Source of the DNA: Candidatus Gastranaerophilales bacterium
GTDB lineage: Bacteria > Cyanobacteriota > Vampirovibrionia > Gastranaerophilales > Gastranaerophilaceae
Direction of reading: 5' to 3'
DNA: 64,000 nucleotides
Assembly: GCA_017402995.1 (NCBI GenBank)
Contig: JAFQOV010000007.1
Location: 52,268-116,267, forward strand
Shown here in pieces: positions 1-10,371 of this stretch. Position 1 is the stretch's first letter. Every line of letters begins with the position of its first letter. Made by a program: the position numbers and the translations under genes. A model generated the notes under the pieces. It made no database searches and was not told the origin of the DNA. It was given only the letters and a program-made list of their open reading frames with translations.

Positions 1-164
1 GTTTTAATTCCGTATTTTTCCATTAATACGCTTGAATTTCTGGTATCTTCGCAAGCGATAACATCAACATTTGATAAAATCTCAACAGCTCTTTTAGAAA
101 TGTCGTCAAGATTACCAATAGGGGTTGCAACGCTATATAGCGCGTTTTCTATAATGCCGCCCAA
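1..164 (-). CDS. rsmI: 16S rRNA (cytidine-1402 2'-O) methyltransferase RsmI, N-terminal part
   Basis: The minus strand encodes the first ~54 residues of an RsmI-type methyltransferase; the rest lies beyond base 1. Visible motifs are [13 protein letters not shown] near the N-terminus and ACEDTR about 25 residues later, both hallmarks of this SAM-dependent enzyme, which methylates C1402 in the ribosomal decoding centre. I place the start at a TTG at 162-164, because an AGAAGG Shine-Dalgarno lies 6 nt upstream and no ATG precedes the conserved block. The gene therefore overlaps the 3' end of cysS by 16 nt and is probably translationally coupled to it. Identity is firm; the non-ATG start is inferred. 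Confidence 0.85.
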   Translation of the reverse strand, partial: MGGIIENALYSVATPIGNLDDISKRAVEILSNVDVIACEDTRNSSVLMEKYGIK

Positions 165-1546
165 GTTGTACCTTCTTTTGAATCTTTTAATTGAATTTTA
201 TGAGCTAAAAGTTTATCTCTAATTTCGTCAGATTTTGCCCAATCCTTATTATCACGAGCTTGCTTTCTGATTAAAATTATTTCCTCAAGCATTTCTTTTG
301 GAGTTTTATCTTTTGAAATATTAAATTCTTCATAAAGTGGCTCAACAAGCTCTTTTAATTCATCATCTGACAATTCTTTTTGAGCTAAAGAAAAATCAAA
401 ACCAAGAGTTGAACCAAGATATGATAAAGTATTGGCTGAGATTTGTTTATTTTCATCTTTGCGCACTTTTTCGGCTAATCCAAAAAGAATTGCAAGTGCT
501 TTAGATGTATTTAAATCTTCGTCCATTGCAAGTTCAAATTCTTCAACGATTTCTTTGTCATATTCTGCTGTTGTTTCAATTCCTGCAATAGAATTGATTA
601 ATCTTTTTGCACCAGCTTTTGCGCTATTCAAGGCAACTTCATTAAATTCAACAGGCATGCGATAGTGGTTTGTTAAAATAAACAAACGAATTGCGTTTGA
701 ATCATATGTTTTTAAAACATCATCAATCGTTAAAAAGTTATTTAATGATTTAGACATTTTTTCTTTATTGATTGTAACGAAGCCATTATGCAACCAATAG
801 TTAGAGAAAGTGCAACCATTTGCACATTCAGACTGTGCTCTTTCGTTTTCATGGTGTGGGAAAGCTAAATCAGCGCCACCAGCGTGGATATCTATTGTTG
901 TGCCAAGATGTTTTTTACTCATTGCAGAACATTCAATGTGCCAGCCTGGTCTGCCCTTGCCCCATGGAGAATTATAGCCGTTTAATTCATCTTTTTTCCA
1001 TAAAGCAAAGTCTAATGGGCTTTCTTTTTTATCATTCGCTTCAACACGAGCACCATTCAACAAATCTTTTATCGGTTGAGATGATAATTCGCCATATTTT
1101 TTATATTTTTCAACTCTAAAATAAACATCACCATCAACAGCATATGCAAAACCGTCTGTTTCAAGCTTTTTAACCATTGCAATCATTTCGCCAAGAGTTT
1201 TTGTTGCGCGTGGTTCAATATCTGGCTTTAAAACATTTAAACCGTTCATTGAATTAATAAATGATTTATAATATTTATCTGTAATTACATCAGGTGTAAC
1301 GTTTTGCTCATCTGCTTTTTTAAGAATTTTGTCGTCAACGTCAGTTACGTTTCTACAATAGGTGACATCATATCCTTTAAATTTCAAATAACGATATAAT
1401 GTATCCCAAGTGATGTAACATCTTGCATGTCCCAAGTGAGCATTGTCATAAACAGTAGGACCGCAGACGTACATTTTGACCTTGTTTTCTTCGACCGTTT
1501 TAAATTCTTCGATTTTATTTGTTAAAGTATTATATAATTTAAGCAT
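149..1546 (-). CDS. cysS: Cysteinyl-tRNA synthetase
   Basis: Class I aminoacyl-tRNA synthetase that charges tRNA-Cys in the cytoplasm; 465 residues, the usual length. Near residue 28 it has the zinc-ligand/HIGH region [14 protein letters not shown], further on the zinc-site motif WHIECSAM, and then the KMSKS signature ([11 protein letters not shown]), all in the expected order. The C-terminal helical domain is complete. Its 3' end overlaps the TTG start of rsmI. It diverges from purA, and the 62-bp gap holds a perfect inverted repeat. I see no clear Shine-Dalgarno before the ATG. Confidence 0.97.
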   Translation of the reverse strand: MLKLYNTLTNKIEEFKTVEENKVKMYVCGPTVYDNAHLGHARCYITWDTLYRYLKFKGYDVTYCRNVTDVDDKILKKADEQNVTPDVITDKYYKSFINSMNGLNVLKPDIEPRATKTLGEMIAMVKKLETDGFAYAVDGDVYFRVEKYKKYGELSSQPIKDLLNGARVEANDKKESPLDFALWKKDELNGYNSPWGKGRPGWHIECSAMSKKHLGTTIDIHAGGADLAFPHHENERAQSECANGCTFSNYWLHNGFVTINKEKMSKSLNNFLTIDDVLKTYDSNAIRLFILTNHYRMPVEFNEVALNSAKAGAKRLINSIAGIETTAEYDKEIVEEFELAMDEDLNTSKALAILFGLAEKVRKDENKQISANTLSYLGSTLGFDFSLAQKELSDDELKELVEPLYEEFNISKDKTPKEMLEEIILIRKQARDNKDWAKSDEIRDKLLAHKIQLKDSKEGTTWAAL

Positions 1547-1553
1547 ATTTTAA

Positions 1554-1581
1554 TTTTACTATAAAATTTTTTATAGTAAAA
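1554..1581. promoter_or_regulatory. 13-bp perfect inverted repeat in the cysS/purA divergent promoter gap
   Basis: TTTTACTATAAAA at 1554-1566 is followed after 2 bp by its exact reverse complement at 1569-1581. The arms carry TATAGT, a -10-like hexamer, on both strands. It may be a symmetric, bidirectional -10 region or an operator; sequence alone does not separate these. Confidence 0.4.
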
Positions 1582-1599
1582 TAATTAGGTTGAATATAA

Positions 1600-2911
<1,312 letters not shown>

Positions 2912-2913
<2 letters not shown>

Positions 2914-2974
2914 TTGTAAACTTTTGTAAAAACTTCCTGTATTCCTTAAAGAATTGTGCCCGAAATGTCGATAA
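2912..2974 (+). promoter_or_regulatory. Leader motif and candidate promoter of the first EF-hand protein
   Basis: AATTGTAAACTTTTGTAAAA begins on the purA stop codon (2912) and recurs exactly upstream of the gene at 24611. ATGTCG at 2965-2970 follows the second TTGTAAA by 34 nt. TAAA at 2947-2950 lies 16 nt before GTCGATAA (2967-2974), resembling a degenerate sigma-28 promoter (consensus TAAA-N15-GCCGATAA). The shared layout is seen in the sequence; the sigma-factor assignment is inferred. Confidence 0.45.
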
Positions 2975-3011
2975 AAAAGACGTGCGCATTATAGAAGGAT
3001 GATATGGGATT

Positions 3012-5843
3012 ATGAGCGACATTACAACAAGCCAAGGTTATTTTGCAAAGTTAAACGCATCATTAGAAAATGATGTAACTCTTAATGAAATTTATAAGAT
3101 GGCAAAATCTGCACAACAATCTGAAATTAAAGAATTGTTTCAGAAGGTGAACGATAATAATGCCACTGAAGATGACAAAAAAGCACTTGAAGCAAGAAAA
3201 ACTATTTTAGAGTCAAAAGTTAAACAACTTGAAGCCAAAATGGCAGCTTTAGAAGAAGAACTTGCTGCTAAGGAACCAAAAGTAAAACAACAAGCAAAGT
3301 TAATTACAGCTTTGGTTGAAAGTGCTGAAAGTCTTTCTGAAACTTTGAAAGATGACCAAAAAAAATTCATGGAAGACGCTTATGCTGACGTCATGTATGA
3401 ATACAAGGCTGGTTTAATCGGCAAAAATGAAATTTTCCCTGAATTAACAAAAAGATTAGCAAACAGTGGCTTGTCAGGCACTGCTTCAAAAATTGAAAAT
3501 ATCGCTTTGGCTTTAAATTCAAAAAGAGCAGAACTTCAACCATTAATTGATGAAACTTGTAGCATTGTTGACCAAGTAACAGCGTTAGAAAATCAATATG
3601 GCGCTACAAAATCAATCTATAATTTATTAAATGCAAACATTGAACAAATTGGAAATTATTCTACAAGCTATGCAAATATTGATACTAGCTCAATTAAACC
3701 TGTTTATTCTTTAGCAAAAACAGAGATAGTAAGCGGATTTTTTGAAGATTTAACAACTCAACCAACAAATACAGCACTAGGCAAAACTACAGCAGAACAA
3801 GAAAAAGAGCCTGTGCAATACAAAACTATTGATGAAATTAACACAAAATTTTCTCAATATTATGATGCCAATACTCAAACAGACGCTGTTAAAAGCAATT
3901 TAACAAATGCTGTAAACAACGGTTTATTAGATGACTTAAAAGCATCTAATTTATCAACCGAAGAAATTATTAATTTCTTCTCAACAAACTTCAAAAGCTC
4001 AAATATCAAAATGTCTGGTTCAAAATTAGATATTCCAAACGGCATTGGTGGCGGTATGAATAGCACAACGCAAAAAACATATTCAAAAATTGCAACATTT
4101 TTCAATAATTTAACTACTGCTAATACCGTACAAGAAAAAGTTTACACATTAAACACAACAGATAATATTGGTAACACAATTTCTACAAACGCACAAATGG
4201 CAACTTTAAACTCTAATTATGAAAATATATTAGACTCAATTGGAAATCGCGAACCAAAATTCACATTTAAAGAAGCAATGTATTTTATGTTTGATTCTGA
4301 AAATGGCTTATTTAAAAATTGCGGAATCAGCTATGATTATCAAGATCAAGAAGCAGGTGCAAAATATTCTATTGCGCAACCAGGAGACGCTCAAACAGAA
4401 GAATTTTATAACAAATTAAGTGATAAAATATTTGAAATTTGGGGTGTTAGAGCAAATCAAACACCTGTCTCAACAGAATCAACAACTCAAGATATTCCGG
4501 AAAGACAACCAACTCCAACAATTAAACGTTCAGACCCAATAACATTTACTCAAGATAACAAAGAATTTGCTTTTGTTATCGATAGAGACAACGATGGCGA
4601 AATGTCCGGCAAAAATGAATTTGTCGGTGCAACTGGCGATTGGGTTAAAGACTTAAAAACATTTGACAAAGACGGAAATAATATTTTAGAAGGCGACGAA
4701 CTTAAAGAAGTGACATTGTTAACTTCTGAATATAAAGACAATGCTCAAGTTAAAAATGATAGAAAAGTTGATGGCAAAAATTTCTTAAGTGAAGAAACAA
4801 CAAATATTACATATGGCATTACAAACGCTCAAACATTAGGTATTGATAAAATCGATTTAAATGATTTAGAAAGCAACAAATCAACGGGCAAATATGATAT
4901 CAACGGTTCAGAAATCTTTGAAGACAAAGTCACCTTCAAAATGAATGGCGTTGAAATTACAGCCAAAAGAAAAGATGATACTGATGAATATATGAATACA
5001 GTTTATGCAAACGCATATGGTAAAAACTTAAGCGTTGGTTTTTCTGATGACCAAATTCAAAATATCATGGATAAAAGCTATGGCGAATTCAGCCAAATGT
5101 TTTCTTCATACTCTGATGTCATTGGAAACATTAATATCATCAGAGGCACAGATAAACTCGCACAAGACACGAGAGATTTATTTAATGAAACAACTGACAG
5201 CTTAGACGATGAGAAAAAAGCATATTTAAGACGTGCAAATAATACTGCAACAGCACAAGATGCAAATGCTAAATGGGAACAAATCCAAGGCCAAGTTAAA
5301 TCAAAAGCGATGGCTCGCGGTATTGATATCGATATGACTCAAGCAAAAGGTATCTTCCTATTAACAGATGCAAACACCGCAGAAGAAGTCTTAAAAGAAT
5401 ACAATAAAATGATAGAAAACGAAGATATGATAGCAAAAAATCAAGAAAGCATTTCAATCGCTTGGGAAGCTATTGTATTATGCGTCAGAGAAGGCATTTT
5501 AGTACCTGTAAGCGATATCTTGGAAGCATTAAATAATGGACATGCGGATAATGCAAAAGATGTTGTTCAATATTTAAAAGAACAAGTTGACGAAAAAAAT
5601 CCAAAAAAATATAAATATGATAGAATGCAATCATCTGAAAATGTTGAATTAAATTTAGATGACAAAAGAACCAAAGAAATTTTAAGTTCTTTTGAAAAAG
5701 CATTTAAAAAAGCTGGAAAAGAAGGTCAAGTTCTAAATGCTCTATATAAACTTTGTGTCGAACAACAAGTCGACAGAGACTTTATGAGCGGAAAATCTGG
5801 CGACAATTTAGCCCAAGAAATATTAAACAAATACTATAAATAA
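3012..5843 (+). CDS. Large coiled-coil/EF-hand protein, paralogue 1 (unknown function)
   Basis: 943 residues, first of two tandem paralogues. There is no Sec signal peptide or membrane helix. Residues ~50-110 form a Lys/Glu/Ala-rich coiled coil, followed by a helical region almost identical to the neighbour's. Two calcium-loop-like segments lie at ~523 (DRDNDGEMSG) and ~551 (DKDGNNILEGDE); the second fits the 12-residue EF-hand loop. A conserved C-terminal third includes RGIDIDMTQAKG. The start follows AAGGA by 12 nt, with an out-of-frame ATG between them. I do not recognise a family. Size, coiled coil, calcium loops, lack of a Sec signal and a sigma-28-like promoter suggest a protein exported by a flagellar-type apparatus, but that is inference. 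Confidence 0.75.
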   Translation: MSDITTSQGYFAKLNASLENDVTLNEIYKMAKSAQQSEIKELFQKVNDNNATEDDKKALEARKTILESKVKQLEAKMAALEEELAAKEPKVKQQAKLITALVESAESLSETLKDDQKKFMEDAYADVMYEYKAGLIGKNEIFPELTKRLANSGLSGTASKIENIALALNSKRAELQPLIDETCSIVDQVTALENQYGATKSIYNLLNANIEQIGNYSTSYANIDTSSIKPVYSLAKTEIVSGFFEDLTTQPTNTALGKTTAEQEKEPVQYKTIDEINTKFSQYYDANTQTDAVKSNLTNAVNNGLLDDLKASNLSTEEIINFFSTNFKSSNIKMSGSKLDIPNGIGGGMNSTTQKTYSKIATFFNNLTTANTVQEKVYTLNTTDNIGNTISTNAQMATLNSNYENILDSIGNREPKFTFKEAMYFMFDSENGLFKNCGISYDYQDQEAGAKYSIAQPGDAQTEEFYNKLSDKIFEIWGVRANQTPVSTESTTQDIPERQPTPTIKRSDPITFTQDNKEFAFVIDRDNDGEMSGKNEFVGATGDWVKDLKTFDKDGNNILEGDELKEVTLLTSEYKDNAQVKNDRKVDGKNFLSEETTNITYGITNAQTLGIDKIDLNDLESNKSTGKYDINGSEIFEDKVTFKMNGVEITAKRKDDTDEYMNTVYANAYGKNLSVGFSDDQIQNIMDKSYGEFSQMFSSYSDVIGNINIIRGTDKLAQDTRDLFNETTDSLDDEKKAYLRRANNTATAQDANAKWEQIQGQVKSKAMARGIDIDMTQAKGIFLLTDANTAEEVLKEYNKMIENEDMIAKNQESISIAWEAIVLCVREGILVPVSDILEALNNGHADNAKDVVQYLKEQVDEKNPKKYKYDRMQSSENVELNLDDKRTKEILSSFEKAFKKAGKEGQVLNALYKLCVEQQVDRDFMSGKSGDNLAQEILNKYYK

Positions 5844-5855
5844 TTTGTTAAAAAT

Positions 5856-5902
5856 TGTAACGATATTTTAAAAATACGGTTAAGATTTTTCAAAAAATGT
5901 CG
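5856..5902 (+). promoter_or_regulatory. Leader motif of the second EF-hand protein
   Basis: TTGTAAC at 5856-5862 is followed after 34 nt by ATGTCG at 5897-5902, the same spacing as upstream of 3012 and 24611. TAAG at 5881-5884 is a weak -35 candidate. A shared regulator or sigma factor is inferred from the conserved spacing. Confidence 0.4.
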
Positions 5903-5944
5903 ACTGTATAAGTAACTATAAATATCTGAAAGGGACAATGGAAT

Positions 5945-8737
5945 ATGGGCGACAAATTATCAGCAAACAATGAATTGTTTAAAAATTTAAATAATTCGAT
6001 TATGAAAGATTCCGGACTGAAAAGTATCGGCGAAGCTACTATTGCAAATCAAAAGAAACAATTAAACAAATTGTTTACAGAAGTTTCTGAAAATGATGCT
6101 ACTGCAAACGATAAAAAAGCTTTGCAAGCAAGAATTACGGTTTTACAAGGTAAAGTCGAAGAACTTGAAGCCAAAATGGCAGCTTTAGAAGAAGAACTTG
6201 CCGCAAAAGAACCAAAAGTAAAACAACAAGCGAAGTTGATTACAGCTTTGGTTGAAAGCGCTGAAAATCTCTCTGAAACTTTGAAAGATGACCAAAAAAA
6301 ATTCATGGAAGAAGCTTATGCTGACGTCATGTATGAATATAAGGCTGGCTTATTAGGCAAAAATGAAATTTTCCCTGAATTAACAAAAAGATTAGCAAAC
6401 AGTGGCTTGTCAGGCACTGCTTCAAAAATTGAAGAAATAGCACAAGCACTGAACAATAAAAGAAACGAACTTCAACCATTAATTGACGAAACAACAAAAA
6501 TTGTTGATCAAGTAGCTGCACTTGAGCGTCAATATGGTTTAACAAAAGCTTCATTTAACTTGTTAGGCGCAACTTTAAACCAAATTGGCGCAACAGAAAC
6601 AACATTTACAAATGCTGACGTTGGTTCTGCTGGTCCAATTTATTCTGTTGGCAAATTAGAAGTTTTAGCAAGCTTAACAGATGATCCTGCGCTAAACGTT
6701 CCAGCAACAAATACTAATTTTGCAAATGGCGAAGCACCAGTTGTAAACAATATGTCAATTGAAGAAATTGGCGAAAAATACAAAGATTTCATGAATATTC
6801 CTGCTTCTGGCGGTGATTCAAATTCATATGATAACGTTGCTGTTCAAAAACTTGGCGAAGCAATTGACGCTGGTTTATTAAATGATTTAGCAGCGTCTGG
6901 ACTTCCAAAAGCAGACATGGTTGACTTTTTAGCTAATAATTTTGGCGGGGCAAACATCAAGAAAAATGGAAACAACTCTTTAACAATTCCATATGGTCAT
7001 TATTCAAACGCCGAAAGACAAGCAGGAAACCCTATTGTAGACGACAACAACAAAGCTTGCCAAATTTATAACAAAGTAACAGATTTTGTTAAAAATAGTA
7101 TCGACGTTCCATTTATGGGTGATGTTAATACTTGGGATGAAAACGCAGGCAATACAATTTCATCTAATGCTCAATTAGAAGCTTTGTCAAATAGCTATGC
7201 TTATGTATTAGAAACATTGTCTTCAAATGGTTTTACATTCAAAGAAGCAATGTATGCAATGTTTGATTCTGAAATCGGTCTATTTAAAGACTGTGGAATT
7301 AAATATGACTTAGATGAACAAAAAAATAATGCTTGCTACACAATTGAAAGTGGCGGTGACAAAGCAACTGCAGATTTTTACGCTGCATTTAATCAAAAAG
7401 TAATTGATACATATGGTGTTGCGGCTAATTCTTCAGGTGGTGCAAAAGTAGAAAGAACCGACGAACCAACAACAGTAAATCGTACAGACCCTGTCACATT
7501 CAAACAAGGTGATAAAGAATTTGCATTTGTTATCGATAGAGACGGTGATGGCAAATTCAGCGGACCAAACGATTTTGTCGGCGCAACAGGCGATATTAAA
7601 GGTGATATGAAATCATTAGATAAAAATAAAGACGGCAAATTGTCTAATGATGAATTGAAAAACTTAAAAATAATTTCAACAGATTACCAAGATAATAAAT
7701 CAGAAGTAAAAGGCAGAGAATATAACGGCAAAAAATTTGTAAGCTCTGAAACAACTCAAGTAGACTATTCTTTGACAAATGCTAAAGCAATGGGTATTTC
7801 AAGTATTGATTTAGATGACGTTGTACAAAATGGTTCAACAGGCAAATACGACGCAAACAATTCTGAAATCTTTAATGATACAATTTCATTTAAAATGAAC
7901 GGCAAAGAAGTTACTGCTCAAAGAAAAGATGATACTGATGAATTCTTAGAAACTATATATGGCGCAGCCGAAGGTAAAAACTTTAATCTTGGTTTAAGTG
8001 ATGCCCAAGCTGACGCAATCATCAATGAAAGCTATGGCGAATTTGACCAAATGTTTAATTCATATGAAGATGTCATTGGCAATATAAATATTATTCGCGG
8101 AACTGACCAATTAGCCGACAACACAAGAGACTTATTCAATGAAACAACAGACAGCTTAGATGATGAGAAAGATGCATACTTAAGACGTGGTAACAACGCT
8201 GCTACTGCAGAAGATTCAAATACAAAATGGAATAACATCGAAGGTCAAGTACGAAGCATTGCAAACAGACGCGGCATCGATATTGATATGACACAAGCAA
8301 AAGGTTTATTCTTGTTGACATCTGCTAATACAGCTTCTGAAGTTGTAGATGAATACGAAAGCATGATTGAAAACGAAAAAGCAATCGCTAAAAACCAAGA
8401 AAGTATTTCAATCGCTTGGAAAGCAATTATCTTGTGCGTAAGAGCCGGTATCGAAACATCTGCTGATGAAATTCTTGACATCTTGAATAACGACAAAGCG
8501 AAAGACGCAGAAGGCGTAGTTGATTACTTGCTTGAAACAAAAGGCAGAACAATGACTCCTGTTGATGTTGAACTTGATTTAGACGATCCAAGAACACAAG
8601 AAATCCTTGGTGCATTCAGAGCTAAGTTTGGCAATAACGCATTAGAAAAATTATACGAACTATGCGTAGCTCAACAAGACGACAGAAGCTTCATGCAAGG
8701 TAAATCAGCAAAAGAACTAGCTGAAGCAATGGCTTAA
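5945..8737 (+). CDS. Large coiled-coil/EF-hand protein, paralogue 2 (unknown function)
   Basis: 930 residues, paralogue of the preceding gene over its whole length, with 101 bp between them. The N-terminal coiled coil is almost identical even at synonymous sites. Calcium-loop-like segments lie at ~531 (DRDGDGKFSG) and ~559 (DKNKDGKLSNDE); the second is a textbook EF-hand loop. The middle section is divergent and rich in Asn, Gly and Ser; the C-terminus is conserved again (RGIDIDMTQAKG, QESISIAWKA). No Sec signal or membrane helix is seen. It ends at a strong bidirectional terminator shared with bioB. The function is unknown; a secreted or surface structural role is a hypothesis. Confidence 0.75.
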   Translation: MGDKLSANNELFKNLNNSIMKDSGLKSIGEATIANQKKQLNKLFTEVSENDATANDKKALQARITVLQGKVEELEAKMAALEEELAAKEPKVKQQAKLITALVESAENLSETLKDDQKKFMEEAYADVMYEYKAGLLGKNEIFPELTKRLANSGLSGTASKIEEIAQALNNKRNELQPLIDETTKIVDQVAALERQYGLTKASFNLLGATLNQIGATETTFTNADVGSAGPIYSVGKLEVLASLTDDPALNVPATNTNFANGEAPVVNNMSIEEIGEKYKDFMNIPASGGDSNSYDNVAVQKLGEAIDAGLLNDLAASGLPKADMVDFLANNFGGANIKKNGNNSLTIPYGHYSNAERQAGNPIVDDNNKACQIYNKVTDFVKNSIDVPFMGDVNTWDENAGNTISSNAQLEALSNSYAYVLETLSSNGFTFKEAMYAMFDSEIGLFKDCGIKYDLDEQKNNACYTIESGGDKATADFYAAFNQKVIDTYGVAANSSGGAKVERTDEPTTVNRTDPVTFKQGDKEFAFVIDRDGDGKFSGPNDFVGATGDIKGDMKSLDKNKDGKLSNDELKNLKIISTDYQDNKSEVKGREYNGKKFVSSETTQVDYSLTNAKAMGISSIDLDDVVQNGSTGKYDANNSEIFNDTISFKMNGKEVTAQRKDDTDEFLETIYGAAEGKNFNLGLSDAQADAIINESYGEFDQMFNSYEDVIGNINIIRGTDQLADNTRDLFNETTDSLDDEKDAYLRRGNNAATAEDSNTKWNNIEGQVRSIANRRGIDIDMTQAKGLFLLTSANTASEVVDEYESMIENEKAIAKNQESISIAWKAIILCVRAGIETSADEILDILNNDKAKDAEGVVDYLLETKGRTMTPVDVELDLDDPRTQEILGAFRAKFGNNALEKLYELCVAQQDDRSFMQGKSAKELAEAMA

Positions 8738-8743
8738 AAATTT

Positions 8744-8770
8744 AAAACCCGCTTTTAAAGCGGGTTTTTT
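8744..8770. terminator. Bidirectional terminator between the EF-hand gene and bioB
   Basis: AAAACCCGC pairs with GCGGGTTTT around a TTTTAAA loop, with T-runs on both sides. The stop codon of bioB (8755-8757) lies inside the hairpin, so the last BioB codons are also terminator sequence. Confidence 0.85.
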
Positions 8771-9675
8771 AATATTTTATTTGCTTTTTCAAGCATTTTT
8801 TCGTCATTATCAGCTCTATATCCCTCAGTTGTCAAATAATCACCAACTATCGCACTATCCACACAATTTTCAATCAAAATTTCAATATTGTCCTCGGATA
8901 ATCTCGCCTTTTTGCCTCCTGCAAGGCGAATTGAAGAATTTGGATTTGCAATTTTAAAAATACAAATTGTTCTGATAATATTTTCTTCATCAATTTTATC
9001 AAAATAATTTTCAAATGGGGTTCCTTTAATTGGCGTTAAAATATTAACAGGTATACTATTTGGGGAAATTTGCGCCAATTCAAGCGCCATTTCAATCCTT
9101 TGTTCAACGCTTTCGCCCATTCCAATAATCACACCGCAACAAAGCTCAATTCCTGCTTGTTTAATGATTTTGCAAGTATCAATTCTGTCTTGATATGTAT
9201 GTGTTGTACAAATTTCATTGTGATAACTTTCACAAGTATTGATGTTATGATGAAAACGATTTAGCCCAGCTTTTTTAAGCTTTTGTGCCTGTTCAATATT
9301 GCAAATACCAATACTAGCGCAAGATTTTAATCCAAGCTTATTAATTTCTTCTATCATTTTTAACAATTCATCAAAATCTTTCGCTTCATCTGGCGTTTTT
9401 CCAGATGTCACAATTGCAAAATTAAGCGCTTTGTTTTCCTTTGCCAATTTTGCTTTTTTAATAACTTCATCAACACCAATCAAAGCATGTGTTGGAATTT
9501 CGGTATTATAATGTGTTGATTGCGCGCAATATTTGCAATTTTGCGAACATTTTCCAGTTCTAGCCGAAACTAAAGCACAAAATTCAAACTCTTTAAACGT
9601 ATATTTTTTCGCTTCTTTTAAAAGCTCATCAAGTGGCAAATTATATAACTTTAAAAGTTCTTCTTTTGTTTTCAT
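8755..9675 (-). CDS. bioB: Biotin synthase
   Basis: Radical SAM enzyme that inserts sulfur into dethiobiotin, the last step of biotin synthesis. 306 residues. The [4Fe-4S]/SAM motif is CSQNCKYCAQS near residue 43, preceded by SARTGK as usual in BioB. Later conserved pieces include HHNINTCES, CCGVIIGMGE and NILTPIKGTPF. AGAGG lies a few nt before the ATG. It diverges from bioD with only 30 bp between start codons, so the promoters must overlap. Confidence 0.95.
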   Translation of the reverse strand: MKTKEELLKLYNLPLDELLKEAKKYTFKEFEFCALVSARTGKCSQNCKYCAQSTHYNTEIPTHALIGVDEVIKKAKLAKENKALNFAIVTSGKTPDEAKDFDELLKMIEEINKLGLKSCASIGICNIEQAQKLKKAGLNRFHHNINTCESYHNEICTTHTYQDRIDTCKIIKQAGIELCCGVIIGMGESVEQRIEMALELAQISPNSIPVNILTPIKGTPFENYFDKIDEENIIRTICIFKIANPNSSIRLAGGKKARLSEDNIEILIENCVDSAIVGDYLTTEGYRADNDEKMLEKANKILKNPL

Positions 9676-9699
9676 AATCCTCTTCCTTCGTTATATAAT
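9671..9699 (+). promoter_or_regulatory. Promoter of bioD, probably giving a leaderless mRNA
   Basis: TTCATA (9671-9676), 17 bp, then TATAAT (9694-9699), and the bioD ATG 6 nt further on. Transcription would start at or next to the A of the ATG, and there is no Shine-Dalgarno. The -35 overlaps the start codon region of bioB on the other strand. Confidence 0.6.
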
Positions 9700-9705
9700 T
9701 ATACT

Positions 9706-10371
9706 ATGAACAATTCTATTTTCATTACAGGCACAGATACAAACATTGGCAAAACCTTCGTTTCGCTTGGTATTGCGCTTTTTTTAAAAAATAAAGGTAA
9801 AAAAATCGGCTATTTTAAACCCTTTCAATCAGGTGCATATGAAAAAAATAACGAATTAATTGCTCCAGATATAGAAGAACTTAAACAATATCCTGACATT
9901 AAAACAAAATGTTCATATCTTTTACAAGGAGAGGTTTCACCGCACCTTGCAAGCATTTTATCTAATGTTAAAATCGACATAAATAAAATTAAAAAAGATT
10001 TCAACGATTTTTCAAAAACCAACGATTATACAATAATCGAAGGGGCGGGCGGGCTTTATTGTCCAGCATATGAAAATAAGACATTTGCAGATGTGATTAA
10101 TTTTTTAAATCAAGAAATAATCATTGTGACAACCCCAGAACTTGGCAAATTAAACCATGTTTTGATGACAATTGATTGCGCTAAAAATAAAAATATCAAA
10201 ATCAAAGGATTAATAATCAATAAAATGCCCCAAAATCCAACGTTATCTGAGAAAAATTTTGTCCAAGAATTAAAAATGTATTCCAATGAAAAAATAATTG
10301 GAATTATACCCAAAATTCAAAATCCATCGGAAAATGAAATAATAAAAGCTTTTTGCGAAATTAATCTATAA
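9706..10371 (+). CDS. bioD: ATP-dependent dethiobiotin synthetase
   Basis: Closes the ureido ring of 7,8-diaminopelargonic acid with CO2 and ATP to give dethiobiotin. 221 residues. The N-terminus carries the BioD P-loop GTDTNIGKTF, followed by FKPFQSG and EGAGGLYCP. The gene is opposite in orientation to the rest of the cluster and its last 11 nt overlap the 3' end of bioC, so the two transcripts converge. No ribosome binding site is visible. Confidence 0.95.
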   Translation: MNNSIFITGTDTNIGKTFVSLGIALFLKNKGKKIGYFKPFQSGAYEKNNELIAPDIEELKQYPDIKTKCSYLLQGEVSPHLASILSNVKIDINKIKKDFNDFSKTNDYTIIEGAGGLYCPAYENKTFADVINFLNQEIIIVTTPELGKLNHVLMTIDCAKNKNIKIKGLIINKMPQNPTLSEKNFVQELKMYSNEKIIGIIPKIQNPSENEIIKAFCEINL

